The notes under the pieces are model-generated. The model ran no database searches and was not told the DNA's origin. It saw only the letters and a list, made by a program, of their open reading frames with translations. A stretch of 64,000 nt of DNA from Actinacidiphila oryziradicis (lineage in GTDB: Bacteria; Actinomycetota; Actinomycetes; Streptomycetales; Streptomycetaceae), in assembly GCF_005047355.1 (NCBI RefSeq), contig NZ_SUMC01000011.1:123225-187224 (forward strand), in the 5' to 3' direction. This document shows, in pieces, positions 44,297 to 52,848 of this stretch. The translations under genes were made by a program, and so were the position numbers. Position 1 is the stretch's first letter, and each line of letters begins with the position of its first letter.

Positions 44297-47083
44297 TCAA
44301 CGGGTCGCCTGCTCGACCAGCTCGAGCAGATGCCGGTACGGGTGGCCGGTCGCCCGGCTCATGCCGAGCTCGCAGGTGCGGTTGGTCGAGGCGTACGCGG
44401 CGTACGTACGCCCGGAGAGGGCCGCGGCCTCCCGTGCGGTGGCGGACGCCGTCAGCTCTGGATGCAACATCCCCCGGTCCCCGGCGAAGGCGCAGCATCC
44501 CCAGTCGGCGGGGACGGCCACCTCCTCGGCGATGGCTGCGGCGACGGCCGTCAGAGCCTCGTTGGCTCCGAGCCGGGTGGAGGAACAGGTCGGGTGCAGC
44601 GCGAGGGATGGGAGCCGATCGGTGACCGTGAGCCCCGGCAGCACCTGCTCGTGTACGAACACCACCGCGTCGATCACGCGGATCCCGCTGCCGTCCAGGA
44701 GCTGCTCCAGCCCCTCCGTACAGGAGGCGGCGTCGGAGACCACCGGCAGGCTGCCCTGGCCGGTCGCCTCCAGCAGGGCTGCGACGACCCGTTGCCGCAT
44801 CTCGCGGTAGCCGGCCGTCATGCCCTTGGACTTCCAGGGGGTACCGCAGCACAGGCCCTTGATCGCAGCCGGGACCGTGAGCCGGATCTCAGCCCGCTCG
44901 CAAAGCGCCAGGAACGCTTCGCCGACCCCGGACGAGTCCTGCGCGGGGCCGAAGATCGAGCCGATGCAGGCCGGGAAGTAGACCGCGTGCGGCTCGTGAG
45001 CCTGCTGCGGGCGGCGGCGCGTACCTCCCGAAGGGAGATCCATGTCCCACTGCGGCACGTTGTCGGGACCCAGCAGCCGGCGGGCGGCGGCGGACGCCGT
45101 ACTCGCGGATCTGGGCAGCTTGGCGGCCACGGTCAGCGCCCGGGCCCCGGCCCCGGTGACGGCGCCCCAGTGCTCGGCGGCCTGGCCCCAGGCCGCCTGC
45201 GAGAAACGGCCGCGTTGCTCGGCCCGGAGCCGTTTGACCAGTTCGCCGGTGTCGATGAGGACGGGGCAGGCGGTCTGGCACATGCCGTCGGCCGCGCAGG
45301 TGTCGATGCCGTCGTAGGCGTAGTCCCGTTCCAGCTCGCCTGCCAGGGCGGTGTCCCCGGCGGCCTCGGCGGCGGCCAGTTCGCGCCGCAGCACGATCCG
45401 CTGCCGGGGCGTGAGGGTGAGGTCCTTGCTGGGGCAGACGGGTTCGCAGTAACCGCACTCCACACAGCGGTCGACTTCCGCCTCCACCTGGGGAGTGCTC
45501 TTCAGGTCACGGAGGTGGATCTCGGGGTCGCCTTCCATCAGCACACCGGGGTTGAGCACCCGGTGCGGGTCGCACAGCTCCTTGACGGCGCGCATCACCT
45601 CGTACAGCTCGTCGCCGTACTGGCGGGCGACGTACGGGGCCATGATCCGGCCGGTTCCGTGCTCGGCCTTGAGAGTGCCGCCGTGGGCGAGCACGAGATC
45701 GACCATGTCGTCGGTGAAGTCGATGTACCGCTGCGGGCGTGCTTCCTTGCCGAAACGCTCGTTCAACAGGAAGTGGATGTTGCCGTCCTTGGCGTGGCCG
45801 AAGATGACGCTGTCCTCATAGCCGTGCTGGTCGAACAGGGACAGCAGGCTCTCGCACGTGTCGGCCAGCGAGGGGACCGGGACCGCGATGTCCTCGAGCA
45901 GGGCGGTCGTACCGGACGGCCGTGCCCCGGCGACGGCCGCGTACAGGCCCTTGCGCACATGCCAGAGCCCGGCGCGTACCTTGGCGTCCGAGGTGAGCCG
46001 GGCGGGCGCGGCGAGCGGCAGCCCGGCCAGCAGCTTCGCGGCCGCCGCGGTTCGTACGGCCAGGGCCTCGGCCGCGTCCTCCTGGTACTCCACCAGCAGC
46101 GCGGCGTGGCCTTCGACCGTCAGCTTCCGCAGCATCTCGTCGGCCTTCGGGTCCTGCTGGGCGACGCGGAGCGAGGCCGCGTCGAGCAGCTCGACGGTCG
46201 CCGGTCCGTCGGCGACCAGGGCAGGGAGTGAACCGGTCGCGGCGCGCAGGTCAGGGAAGACCAGCAGTCCGGTCGCGGCGTGCGGGCGGACTGGAACGGT
46301 CCGGAAGGTGGCTTCGGCGACGAAGGCCAGCGTGCCCTCGCTGCCGACGACCAGGTGGGCGAGGATGTCCACCGGACGGGTGTGGTCCAGGAACGAGTTG
46401 ACCCCATAACCCATCGTGTTCTTGAGCGCGAACTGCCGTTCGATGATGCGGACCGAGCCGGGATTGTCCCGCACCCGGTCCCGCAGCACTCCGAGTCCCT
46501 GGTGCAGCGCCGGCTCCAACGCGCGCAGCCGCTCGTCGGCGTCGGAAGCGCCGGTGTCGATGACGCTGCCGCTCGGCAGCACCAGGACCAGCGACTCCAA
46601 CGTGCGGTAGGTGTTGAACTCCGTACCGCAGGCCATGCCGCTGGAGTTGTTGGCGACCATGCCGCCGATGGTGCAGGCCGACTCACTCGCCGGATCCGGG
46701 CCGAGCTTGCGCCGGTACGGGGCCAGCCGGGCGTTCACCTGGCGCACCGTCGCGCCGGGCTGCACCCGCACCCGGGCCCCGCCGTCCAGGACCTCCACCT
46801 CGCGGAAGTGCCGCCGGGTGTCGACCAGTACCCCGCCGGAGAGGGCCTGGCCGCTGAGGCTGGTGCCGCCGGACCGGAACGTCAGCGGCGTACCCTGCCG
46901 GGCGGCCACCCGGAGCAGCTCCGCGAGCTGCTCGGCACCGGCCGGGGCGACGACGGCCTGCGGGACCAGCAGATAGTGCGAGGCGTCATGGGCCATGGCA
47001 AGCCGGTCGACGGCGCGGGTACGCACCCCGCCCGGCACGGCCGCTTCGAGCGCGAGGAGCAGTGTGGGATCGGTGGGATTCAT
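44297..47083 (-). CDS. FAD- and Fe-S-containing 2-hydroxyacid (lactate-type) dehydrogenase
   Basis: Membrane-associated-type oxidase of 928 aa, fusing an FAD-binding type-4 domain (about 1-470, FRSGGTSLSGQA and GSEGTLAF) to a C-terminal Fe-S part with CVECGYCEPVCPS, CAADGMCQTACP and CCG segments (LCCGTPW, WGCCAF). It fits D-lactate or 2-hydroxyglutarate dehydrogenases. ATG 47083 overlaps the FAH-hydrolase stop. Since that hydrolase is expected to yield pyruvate plus lactate, oxidising the lactate is the obvious role, though stereochemistry is unproven. Confidence 0.9.
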   Translation of the reverse strand: MNPTDPTLLLALEAAVPGGVRTRAVDRLAMAHDASHYLLVPQAVVAPAGAEQLAELLRVAARQGTPLTFRSGGTSLSGQALSGGVLVDTRRHFREVEVLDGGARVRVQPGATVRQVNARLAPYRRKLGPDPASESACTIGGMVANNSSGMACGTEFNTYRTLESLVLVLPSGSVIDTGASDADERLRALEPALHQGLGVLRDRVRDNPGSVRIIERQFALKNTMGYGVNSFLDHTRPVDILAHLVVGSEGTLAFVAEATFRTVPVRPHAATGLLVFPDLRAATGSLPALVADGPATVELLDAASLRVAQQDPKADEMLRKLTVEGHAALLVEYQEDAAEALAVRTAAAAKLLAGLPLAAPARLTSDAKVRAGLWHVRKGLYAAVAGARPSGTTALLEDIAVPVPSLADTCESLLSLFDQHGYEDSVIFGHAKDGNIHFLLNERFGKEARPQRYIDFTDDMVDLVLAHGGTLKAEHGTGRIMAPYVARQYGDELYEVMRAVKELCDPHRVLNPGVLMEGDPEIHLRDLKSTPQVEAEVDRCVECGYCEPVCPSKDLTLTPRQRIVLRRELAAAEAAGDTALAGELERDYAYDGIDTCAADGMCQTACPVLIDTGELVKRLRAEQRGRFSQAAWGQAAEHWGAVTGAGARALTVAAKLPRSASTASAAARRLLGPDNVPQWDMDLPSGGTRRRPQQAHEPHAVYFPACIGSIFGPAQDSSGVGEAFLALCERAEIRLTVPAAIKGLCCGTPWKSKGMTAGYREMRQRVVAALLEATGQGSLPVVSDAASCTEGLEQLLDGSGIRVIDAVVFVHEQVLPGLTVTDRLPSLALHPTCSSTRLGANEALTAVAAAIAEEVAVPADWGCCAFAGDRGMLHPELTASATAREAAALSGRTYAAYASTNRTCELGMSRATGHPYRHLLELVEQATR

Positions 47084-47940
47084 CGGCTGGGGGCCACGAT
47101 CTGCCGCTGGGCGCCGAGAGCGCCGATACCGAGACTGATGACATCGCCGGGCCGCAGGAAGACCGGCGGGTTCATGCCCATGCCGACGCCGGGCGGTGTC
47201 CCCGTGTTGATCAGGTCGCCGGGTTCGAGCACCATGAACTGGCTGAGGTAGTGCACCAGGTGGTAGACGTCGAACAGCATGGTGGCGGTGTTGCCGCGCT
47301 GCCGTGGCTCGCCGTTGACGTCCAGCCACAGGTCGAGGCTCCGGACGTCGTCGATCTCGTCCGGTGTGACCAGGTACGGGCCGCAAGGGTTGAACGTCTC
47401 GCAGGACTTCCCCTTGGACCACTGGCCGCCCCGCTCCAGCTGGAACGCGCGCTCACTGACGTCGTTGCAGACGACGAAACCGGCGATCGTGTCGCGGGCG
47501 GCGTTTAGATCGGGCAGGTACCGGCAGCGGCTTCCGATCACGATGCCGAGCTCCACCTCCCAGTCGGACTTGTCGCTGCCGCGGGGCAGCAGTACGGGGT
47601 CGTTCGGGCCGATGAGGGTATTGGGCGCCTTGGTGAAGACGATCGGTTCGGCCGGGACGGCCTGGCCGGTCTCTTCGGCGTGGTCGCGGTAGTTGAGGCC
47701 GATACACAGGATCTGGTGCGGCCGGGCGATCGGGGCGCCGATCCGCTGGCCGTTCAGCGGCCGGGGTTCGGCGGTCAGCCGGCCGTCGCGGCGCAGGGCC
47801 TCGAGGCGGCGGAGACCGCCGGAGGCGAAGAACGCCTCGTTGAAGTCGTCGACATGGTCGGACACGTCGAGGTACGTGTCGTCGTCGATGCGGAGGGCGG
47901 GGCGTTCGGCGCCGACGGCGCCGACTCTCATCAAGTACAT
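47080..47940 (-). CDS. FAH-family hydrolase, probable 2,4-diketo-3-deoxy sugar-acid hydrolase
   Basis: Fumarylacetoacetate-hydrolase fold, 286 aa. GLNYRDHAEE, EVELGIVIG, NDVSER, WSKGKSCETFNPCGPYLV and INTGTPPGVGMG are the family metal- and substrate-binding blocks. In L-fucose and related pathways this enzyme cleaves the 2,4-diketo-3-deoxy acid to pyruvate and lactate. ATG 47940 has AAGGA upstream; an ATG 9 bp inside is possible. Its stop overlaps the FAD/Fe-S dehydrogenase start. Confidence 0.9.
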   Translation of the reverse strand: MYLMRVGAVGAERPALRIDDDTYLDVSDHVDDFNEAFFASGGLRRLEALRRDGRLTAEPRPLNGQRIGAPIARPHQILCIGLNYRDHAEETGQAVPAEPIVFTKAPNTLIGPNDPVLLPRGSDKSDWEVELGIVIGSRCRYLPDLNAARDTIAGFVVCNDVSERAFQLERGGQWSKGKSCETFNPCGPYLVTPDEIDDVRSLDLWLDVNGEPRQRGNTATMLFDVYHLVHYLSQFMVLEPGDLINTGTPPGVGMGMNPPVFLRPGDVISLGIGALGAQRQIVAPSR

Positions 47941-47988
47941 GGGAGTCCTTCTGGACACGGCTCTTGGGGCTGGGGGTGCAGCGGGGGT

Positions 47989-48984
47989 TCAGTCGCAGTC
48001 GGTCGGTTGCAGGGCGACGACGCCGTCGGGCAGGTCCGCTTCGTCGATGGCGCGCAGGAACGCGCGCACTGCCTGGTCGCGCGAGCGGCGCTGGTTCCAG
48101 AACAGTGCGACGTGCCGGTAGGCCGTCGGTGATTCGATCGGCCGGGTGACCAGGCCGTCGGTGCTGGTGGTGGTCAGGGCCAGGGTGTTGATGAGCCCGA
48201 TACCGAACGCCGAGCGGACCAGGGCGACCAGGGTGGCCGGCTGGTCGGTCAGGTAGGCGATGGTCGCCCGGGCGGCCTCGGCTCCGAGGACGCGCCGCAG
48301 ATCGAAGCCGCCGCCTTCCTCTTCGGTGCCCGAGGGGTTGCCGATCAGCGGGTTGGCCAGCAGGTCCGGCACTGTAACGGCGCGCTGTGCGGACAAGGGG
48401 TGATCGGCACGCATGACGGCGACGATGGGTTCGCGCCAGATCGGGCGGGTACACAGGCCCGCCTCGCGGGTCGCGGGCAGCAGCGGCCGGAATCCGACGT
48501 CGACGGTGCCGGCCACGAGTGCCGCTTCCAGCGAGGCGGCGGTGCCTTCCATGAGTGTCGCGGTGACGCCAGGGTGGTGTCCGCTGAGGGCTCGAAGGAC
48601 TGACGGCAGGTAGCTGCAGCTGACGCTGGGGTAGCTGCCGACTACCATCCGGACCACGGCCAGATCGATCGTGTTCCGGACGGCTTCCACTCCCTGGCGC
48701 AGGTGTCCGAGCGCGGCCTCGGCGTAGGGGCGGAACAGCTCGCCGGCCGGGGTCAGCGTGGTCGGCCGGGACTTGCGGTCGAACAGTTTCGCGCCCAGGG
48801 CGTGTTCCAGTGCGGCGATGTGGGCGCTGACCCGGGATTGCGACAGGTGCAGCGTCATGGTCGCCGCACCGAAGCCGCCCTGTTCCGCGACTACGAGGAA
48901 GCTGTGCAGCCACGCGGTCTGGATCGATGCGGTCTCGCGCAGCAGCGCATGGCTCAGGTGCTCGCCGGTGGATTCACCAGACAT
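47989..48984 (-). CDS. LysR-family transcriptional regulator
   Basis: LysR protein, 331 aa from ATG 48984 (earlier starts possible). The helix-turn-helix includes FGAATMTLHLSQSRVSAHIA, followed by the effector domain. It sits inside the minus-strand sugar-acid gene row, 114 bp after the SDR pair and 48 bp before the FAH gene, and so may regulate and be part of the same transcript. Similar to the LysR at 14117-15049. Confidence 0.9.
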   Translation of the reverse strand: MSGESTGEHLSHALLRETASIQTAWLHSFLVVAEQGGFGAATMTLHLSQSRVSAHIAALEHALGAKLFDRKSRPTTLTPAGELFRPYAEAALGHLRQGVEAVRNTIDLAVVRMVVGSYPSVSCSYLPSVLRALSGHHPGVTATLMEGTAASLEAALVAGTVDVGFRPLLPATREAGLCTRPIWREPIVAVMRADHPLSAQRAVTVPDLLANPLIGNPSGTEEEGGGFDLRRVLGAEAARATIAYLTDQPATLVALVRSAFGIGLINTLALTTTSTDGLVTRPIESPTAYRHVALFWNQRRSRDQAVRAFLRAIDEADLPDGVVALQPTDCD

Positions 48985-49098
48985 GAGCCACCTATCCATT
49001 GTCGTCGCCGACGAGGCCGCCGGAGAGCCAGGCGCTGGTAGCGGCGTCGTGAGGACGATTGTATGAGCGCTGGGCAATGGGGTGTTCTCGACCATGGC

Positions 49099-49863
49099 TC
49101 ATGCCGCAGTCATGCCGCCGTCGACGACCAGCGCGGAGCCGTTGATGAACCGTCCGGACGGCGAGGCGACGAACGCTATGACGTCGGCGATCTCCTGCGG
49201 TGTGCCCATCCGGCCGTCGAGCTGCCGGGCGGCCATCTGCCGGCGGGTGGCGTCCGGATCCGGCGCGCCCTCGATGATCTTCTCGATCCATTCCGTCTCC
49301 ACCGTGCCGGGGCACACGGCCACACAGCGGATCCCCTGAGCCGCGTGGTCGACTGCGACGGCGCGGGTCAGGCCCACCAGCCCGGCCTTGGAGGCGCAGT
49401 ACGCTGCCCGGCGCTGGATCCCCACGACCGCCGCGGTGGAGGCGACGTTGACGATGACGCCGGCGCCGCGGTCGAGCATCAGCGGCAGCAGTGCCCGGGT
49501 CATCAGGAACGCGCCGGTGAGGTTGACGCCGATGATCCGGTCCCAGTCCTCGTCGCTGGTGTCCACCACGCTGGCGGCGACGCCGACGCCCGCGACGTTG
49601 GCCAGCACCGCCGGGGTGCCGACGGTCAGCGCGATCTGCCGGGCCACGTCGCCCAGAGCGTGGGCGTCCCGCAGGTCGGCGCGGAAGGTGGTGCCCTTCG
49701 CTCCGGTCTCGGCCAGCCGTGCGGAGGCGTCGGCCAGGCCCTGCTCGTCGACGTCGATGAGGACGAGCTGGAAGCCGTCGTGGGCCAGGCGCAGCGCCGT
49801 GGCTCGGCCTATGCCGGATGCGGCGCCGGTGACTACGGCGATCGGGGGTGCGGGCGTTGTCAC
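49099..49863 (-). CDS. SDR-family dehydrogenase
   Basis: Classical SDR, 254 aa: TGAASGIG, NVAGVG, NVASTA and catalytic YCASK, ending ALVVDGGM. The GTG start overlaps the stop of the SDR upstream (GTGA). It would oxidise either the free sugar or the 2-keto-3-deoxy acid in the pathway encoded by this operon. Which of the two SDRs does which step cannot be told. Confidence 0.9.
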   Translation of the reverse strand: MTTPAPPIAVVTGAASGIGRATALRLAHDGFQLVLIDVDEQGLADASARLAETGAKGTTFRADLRDAHALGDVARQIALTVGTPAVLANVAGVGVAASVVDTSDEDWDRIIGVNLTGAFLMTRALLPLMLDRGAGVIVNVASTAAVVGIQRRAAYCASKAGLVGLTRAVAVDHAAQGIRCVAVCPGTVETEWIEKIIEGAPDPDATRRQMAARQLDGRMGTPQEIADVIAFVASPSGRFINGSALVVDGGMTAA

Positions 49864-50621
49864 TGGTACCGCCTTCCGGGCAGCGAGCCGTCCATGGAGT
49901 AGCCGCCGTCCACGTCCAAGGCGGCGCCGGTGGTGTAGCGGGCCTCGTCCGAGGCCAGGTAGCAGATCGCCGCGGCGACCCACTCGGGCTGCGCGACCTC
50001 ACCGAGCGGGATCTTGTCCGACAAGGCGGCGAGGACTTCGGGCGTGTAGATGGGCCGGCTCATCCCCGACCAGGTCGCGCCGGGCCGCACCGCGTTCACG
50101 GTGATCCCGTGCGCTGCGAGCTCGGACGCCATGGTGCGGGTCATCGCCTCCAGGCCGCCCTTGGAGGCGGTGTAGGGCGCCGCGTCCGGCTCGGAGACGA
50201 CGGCGTGTACGGACGACACGTTGACGATCCGGCCTCGTACCCCTGCCTTCACCATCAGCGCGGCGGCGGCCTGGCACAGGAAGAACACGCCGCCGAGGTT
50301 GACCGACAGAACCCGGTCCCAGTCGGCGCGGGTGACCGCGAGCATCGGGGCGATCTTGAGGATGCCCGCCGCGTTGACCAGGATGTCGAGACGGCCGTGG
50401 GCCGCGTCTACCGAGTCGATGATCGTCGCGGGGGCGTCGGGGTCGGCGACATCGGCCGTCAGGGTCGTGACGTTGCCGGCGTACTCGGCCGGCCACGGCT
50501 CGCTGTGGCGCAGGTCGACGGCGGTGACCAGGGCGCCTTCTTCGAGCAGCCGCAGGGCCGTGGCCCGGCCGATGCCCGAGTCCGCGCCGGTGACCACGGC
50601 GATCTTGTTGTGGAATCTCAT
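49860..50621 (-). CDS. SDR-family dehydrogenase
   Basis: Classical SDR, 253 aa: TGADSGIG, NAAGIL, NVSSVH and YTASK, ending AALDVDGGYS. The ATG overlaps the SMP-30 gene stop and its own stop overlaps the next SDR start, so the four-gene row is tightly coupled. A sugar or 2-keto-3-deoxy-acid dehydrogenase is likely. Confidence 0.9.
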   Translation of the reverse strand: MRFHNKIAVVTGADSGIGRATALRLLEEGALVTAVDLRHSEPWPAEYAGNVTTLTADVADPDAPATIIDSVDAAHGRLDILVNAAGILKIAPMLAVTRADWDRVLSVNLGGVFFLCQAAAALMVKAGVRGRIVNVSSVHAVVSEPDAAPYTASKGGLEAMTRTMASELAAHGITVNAVRPGATWSGMSRPIYTPEVLAALSDKIPLGEVAQPEWVAAAICYLASDEARYTTGAALDVDGGYSMDGSLPGRRYQ

Positions 50622-51157
50622 GCGGGTCCGATCGAAGCGACAGGGGTGGTGAACAGGTTGGCCGGGCGGCCCCGGTGCGTGGTCTCGGCGCGCAGCACTG
50701 AGCCGGACAGCGGCCACCGGGCCAGCTGTGTCTCGGTCAGTTCGCGGGAGGCGCTGGTGATGAACATGGTGGTCAGGTCGGGGCCGCCGAAGGTGAGGCT
50801 GGTCGGCCGCAGAACCGGGACCGAGTGCGTCTGGCGAACGGTGCCGTCGGGGTCGAAGCAGGTGATGTTCGCGCCGTCCCAGAAGGCACACCACAACCTG
50901 CCCTCGCCGTCCACCGCGATCCCGTCGGGGATGCCGTCAACGGCCCGCGTGTCGGCGAAGGCCTCCCCAGGATCCTCGGTGAGGGCGAGGCAGCCGACCT
51001 CGCTTTCCACCGGCGTCTCCGGGGTCTCGCCCGCCAGGCCACGGCGCAGGATGCGCCTGCCGAGGATGTCCACACACACCAGCGTCTCGGTACGGGCGTC
51101 CCAGCGCGGCCCTTCCGCCAGCCGGTACCGTCCGGCATCGAACACCGTCGCGATCAC
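50618..51157 (-). CDS. SMP-30-like lactonase, shortened by loss of the middle third
   Basis: Only 179 aa, against about 290 in the family. The first blade is present (YRLAEGPRWDARTE, VCVDILGRRILRR) and so is the C-terminal half (DGIPDGIAVDGEGRLWCAFW, LRPTSLTFGGPD). The segment that should hold the NDGK and PNG metal ligands is missing between GCLALTED and GEAFADTR, without a frameshift. GTG 51157 is chosen because it overlaps the UxaA stop (GTGA), matching the coupling in the rest of the operon. Activity is doubtful. Confidence 0.8.
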   Translation of the reverse strand: MIATVFDAGRYRLAEGPRWDARTETLVCVDILGRRILRRGLAGETPETPVESEVGCLALTEDPGEAFADTRAVDGIPDGIAVDGEGRLWCAFWDGANITCFDPDGTVRQTHSVPVLRPTSLTFGGPDLTTMFITSASRELTETQLARWPLSGSVLRAETTHRGRPANLFTTPVASIGPA

Positions 51158-52707
51158 AGCACCGCTCCGATCCGCCACGGGGCGATCTCCTCAGTGCCGA
51201 ACCCGAGCAGCTCGGACTTGCTCGGCTCGCCCGACGCCAGGTCCACCAGGCGCTCGAACAGCCTGATGCCTGCGGCGATCTGCTCCTCGCGGGTGAACGC
51301 CGCCCCGGCGTCGAAGTCCATGTCGCCGACCATGTGCCGGTACAGCCGGCTGGTCGTGGCGATCTTGAGGCAGGGGGCCGGGCGGGATCCGAACACCGAA
51401 CCGCGTCCGGTGGTGAAGGCCAGCAGGTTCGCCCCGCCTGCCACCATGCCGGTCGCCGATACCGGGTCGTAGCCGGGGGTGTCCATATAGGTCAGACCCG
51501 GGGCCTCGACACGCTGGGCGTAGTCGACGACTGCCCGCAGCGGGCTGCTGCCGCCCTTGAGGACCGCGCCAAGCGACTTCTCCCAGATGGTGGTGATGCC
51601 CCCGTCGCGGTTGCCGCGCGAGGGATTGTTGTCCAACTCGGCGCCGCTGGCGCGGACGTACTCCTTCCACCACTCCAGGATCTCGTCGAGGCGATCGGCC
51701 AGGCCCGCCTCGGCGGCCCGCGCTGCGAGCAGATGCTCGGCCCCGAAGATCTCCGGGGTCTCCCCGAGGATCGCCCGGCCGCCCGCGGCGACCAGCAGGT
51801 CGGCGGCCACTCCCAGGACGGGGTTGGCGGTCAGGCCGGAGTAGGCGTCGCTGCCGCCGCACTGCAGGCCCAGGATGAGTCCGGACAGCGGCAGCGGCTC
51901 CCGGCGAAGTCCGGCGACCCCTTCTGCGATCACCGCGACCCGGCGCAGCGCCTCGTTCACCGTCGCGGCGGACCCGCCCAGCTCCTGGATGGTCAGCTGC
52001 TCGACCGGTCGGGGCAGGTCCTCCAGGAAGTGCTCGGGTTGGTTGACCTCACAGCCCAGGCTGACGGAAACGACCCCGACCAGGTTGGGATGGGCGGCAT
52101 AGCCGTGCAAGGTACGGCGCAAGATCTCATCGCCCCGGCCGCCCTCCGCCAGGCCGCAGCCCAGGTCGTGGCCCAGGGCGATCACCCCGTCCAGGCCGGG
52201 GGTCCCGGCGTGCGCGGCCTCCGCGGCCTGGGCGACCATCCGGGACACCGTGGCTGCACAGTTCACCGACGGCAGGATTCCGATGTAGTTACGGGTTGCC
52301 ACAGCGCCGCCGGGCCGCTTGTAGCCAAGGAAATAGTCGCGCGTCGGGGCCACCGGCGGCGTCCACGCGACGGTGGTCTGCCGGGCGTCCATGCGATTGG
52401 GCGAGGCCGCACCCCTGACCGCGACGTTGTGGACGTGGACATGGCTGCCCGGGGTGATCGGAGCCGTCGCGTACCCGATCACGGCACCGTATTTCACGAT
52501 CGCCTGGCCCGCCGGGATGTCGGTCAGCGCGACCTTGTGGCCGGCCGGGATGTCCTGGGCGATCGGGATCCGCGCCGGACCGGCGTCGCAGGTCGCCCCC
52601 TCGCGTAGATCAACCAAGGTCAACCCGACGTTGTCGGCGCTGCGGTCGGCCACCAGCAGTCGGGGCCGCCCCAAAGGCGGCACAGGGCCGGCCGTCGTCT
52701 CATTCAC
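51154..52707 (-). CDS. UxaA-family sugar acid dehydratase (altronate/fuconate dehydratase type)
   Basis: Fe-dependent dehydratase family, 517 aa. It combines an N-terminal SAF-like domain (about 15-100) with the altronate/galactarate dehydratase core: NYIGILPSVNCAATV, HDLGCG, LILGLQCGGSDAYSG and TPGYDPVSATGMVAGGAN. It would convert an aldonate to a 2-keto-3-deoxy acid. UxaA-type enzymes serve as L-fuconate dehydratase in some bacteria such as Campylobacter. First gene of a chain of GTGA/ATGA overlaps. The 275 bp upstream hold its promoter but no clear motif. Confidence 0.9.
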   Translation of the reverse strand: MNETTAGPVPPLGRPRLLVADRSADNVGLTLVDLREGATCDAGPARIPIAQDIPAGHKVALTDIPAGQAIVKYGAVIGYATAPITPGSHVHVHNVAVRGAASPNRMDARQTTVAWTPPVAPTRDYFLGYKRPGGAVATRNYIGILPSVNCAATVSRMVAQAAEAAHAGTPGLDGVIALGHDLGCGLAEGGRGDEILRRTLHGYAAHPNLVGVVSVSLGCEVNQPEHFLEDLPRPVEQLTIQELGGSAATVNEALRRVAVIAEGVAGLRREPLPLSGLILGLQCGGSDAYSGLTANPVLGVAADLLVAAGGRAILGETPEIFGAEHLLAARAAEAGLADRLDEILEWWKEYVRASGAELDNNPSRGNRDGGITTIWEKSLGAVLKGGSSPLRAVVDYAQRVEAPGLTYMDTPGYDPVSATGMVAGGANLLAFTTGRGSVFGSRPAPCLKIATTSRLYRHMVGDMDFDAGAAFTREEQIAAGIRLFERLVDLASGEPSKSELLGFGTEEIAPWRIGAVL

Positions 52708-52848
52708 TCGAGCTCCTTCAAACTGACGTGCGGAGTCCGCTGCCGAAACCGGCGCCTGTCGCTGTTGTGTCGCAAACGCTAGGCGGCGGCTGCTGCTGTC
52801 GTGAAGCGTGACAAACGGATGGAAACATCTGTCAGACGACTGACACAG

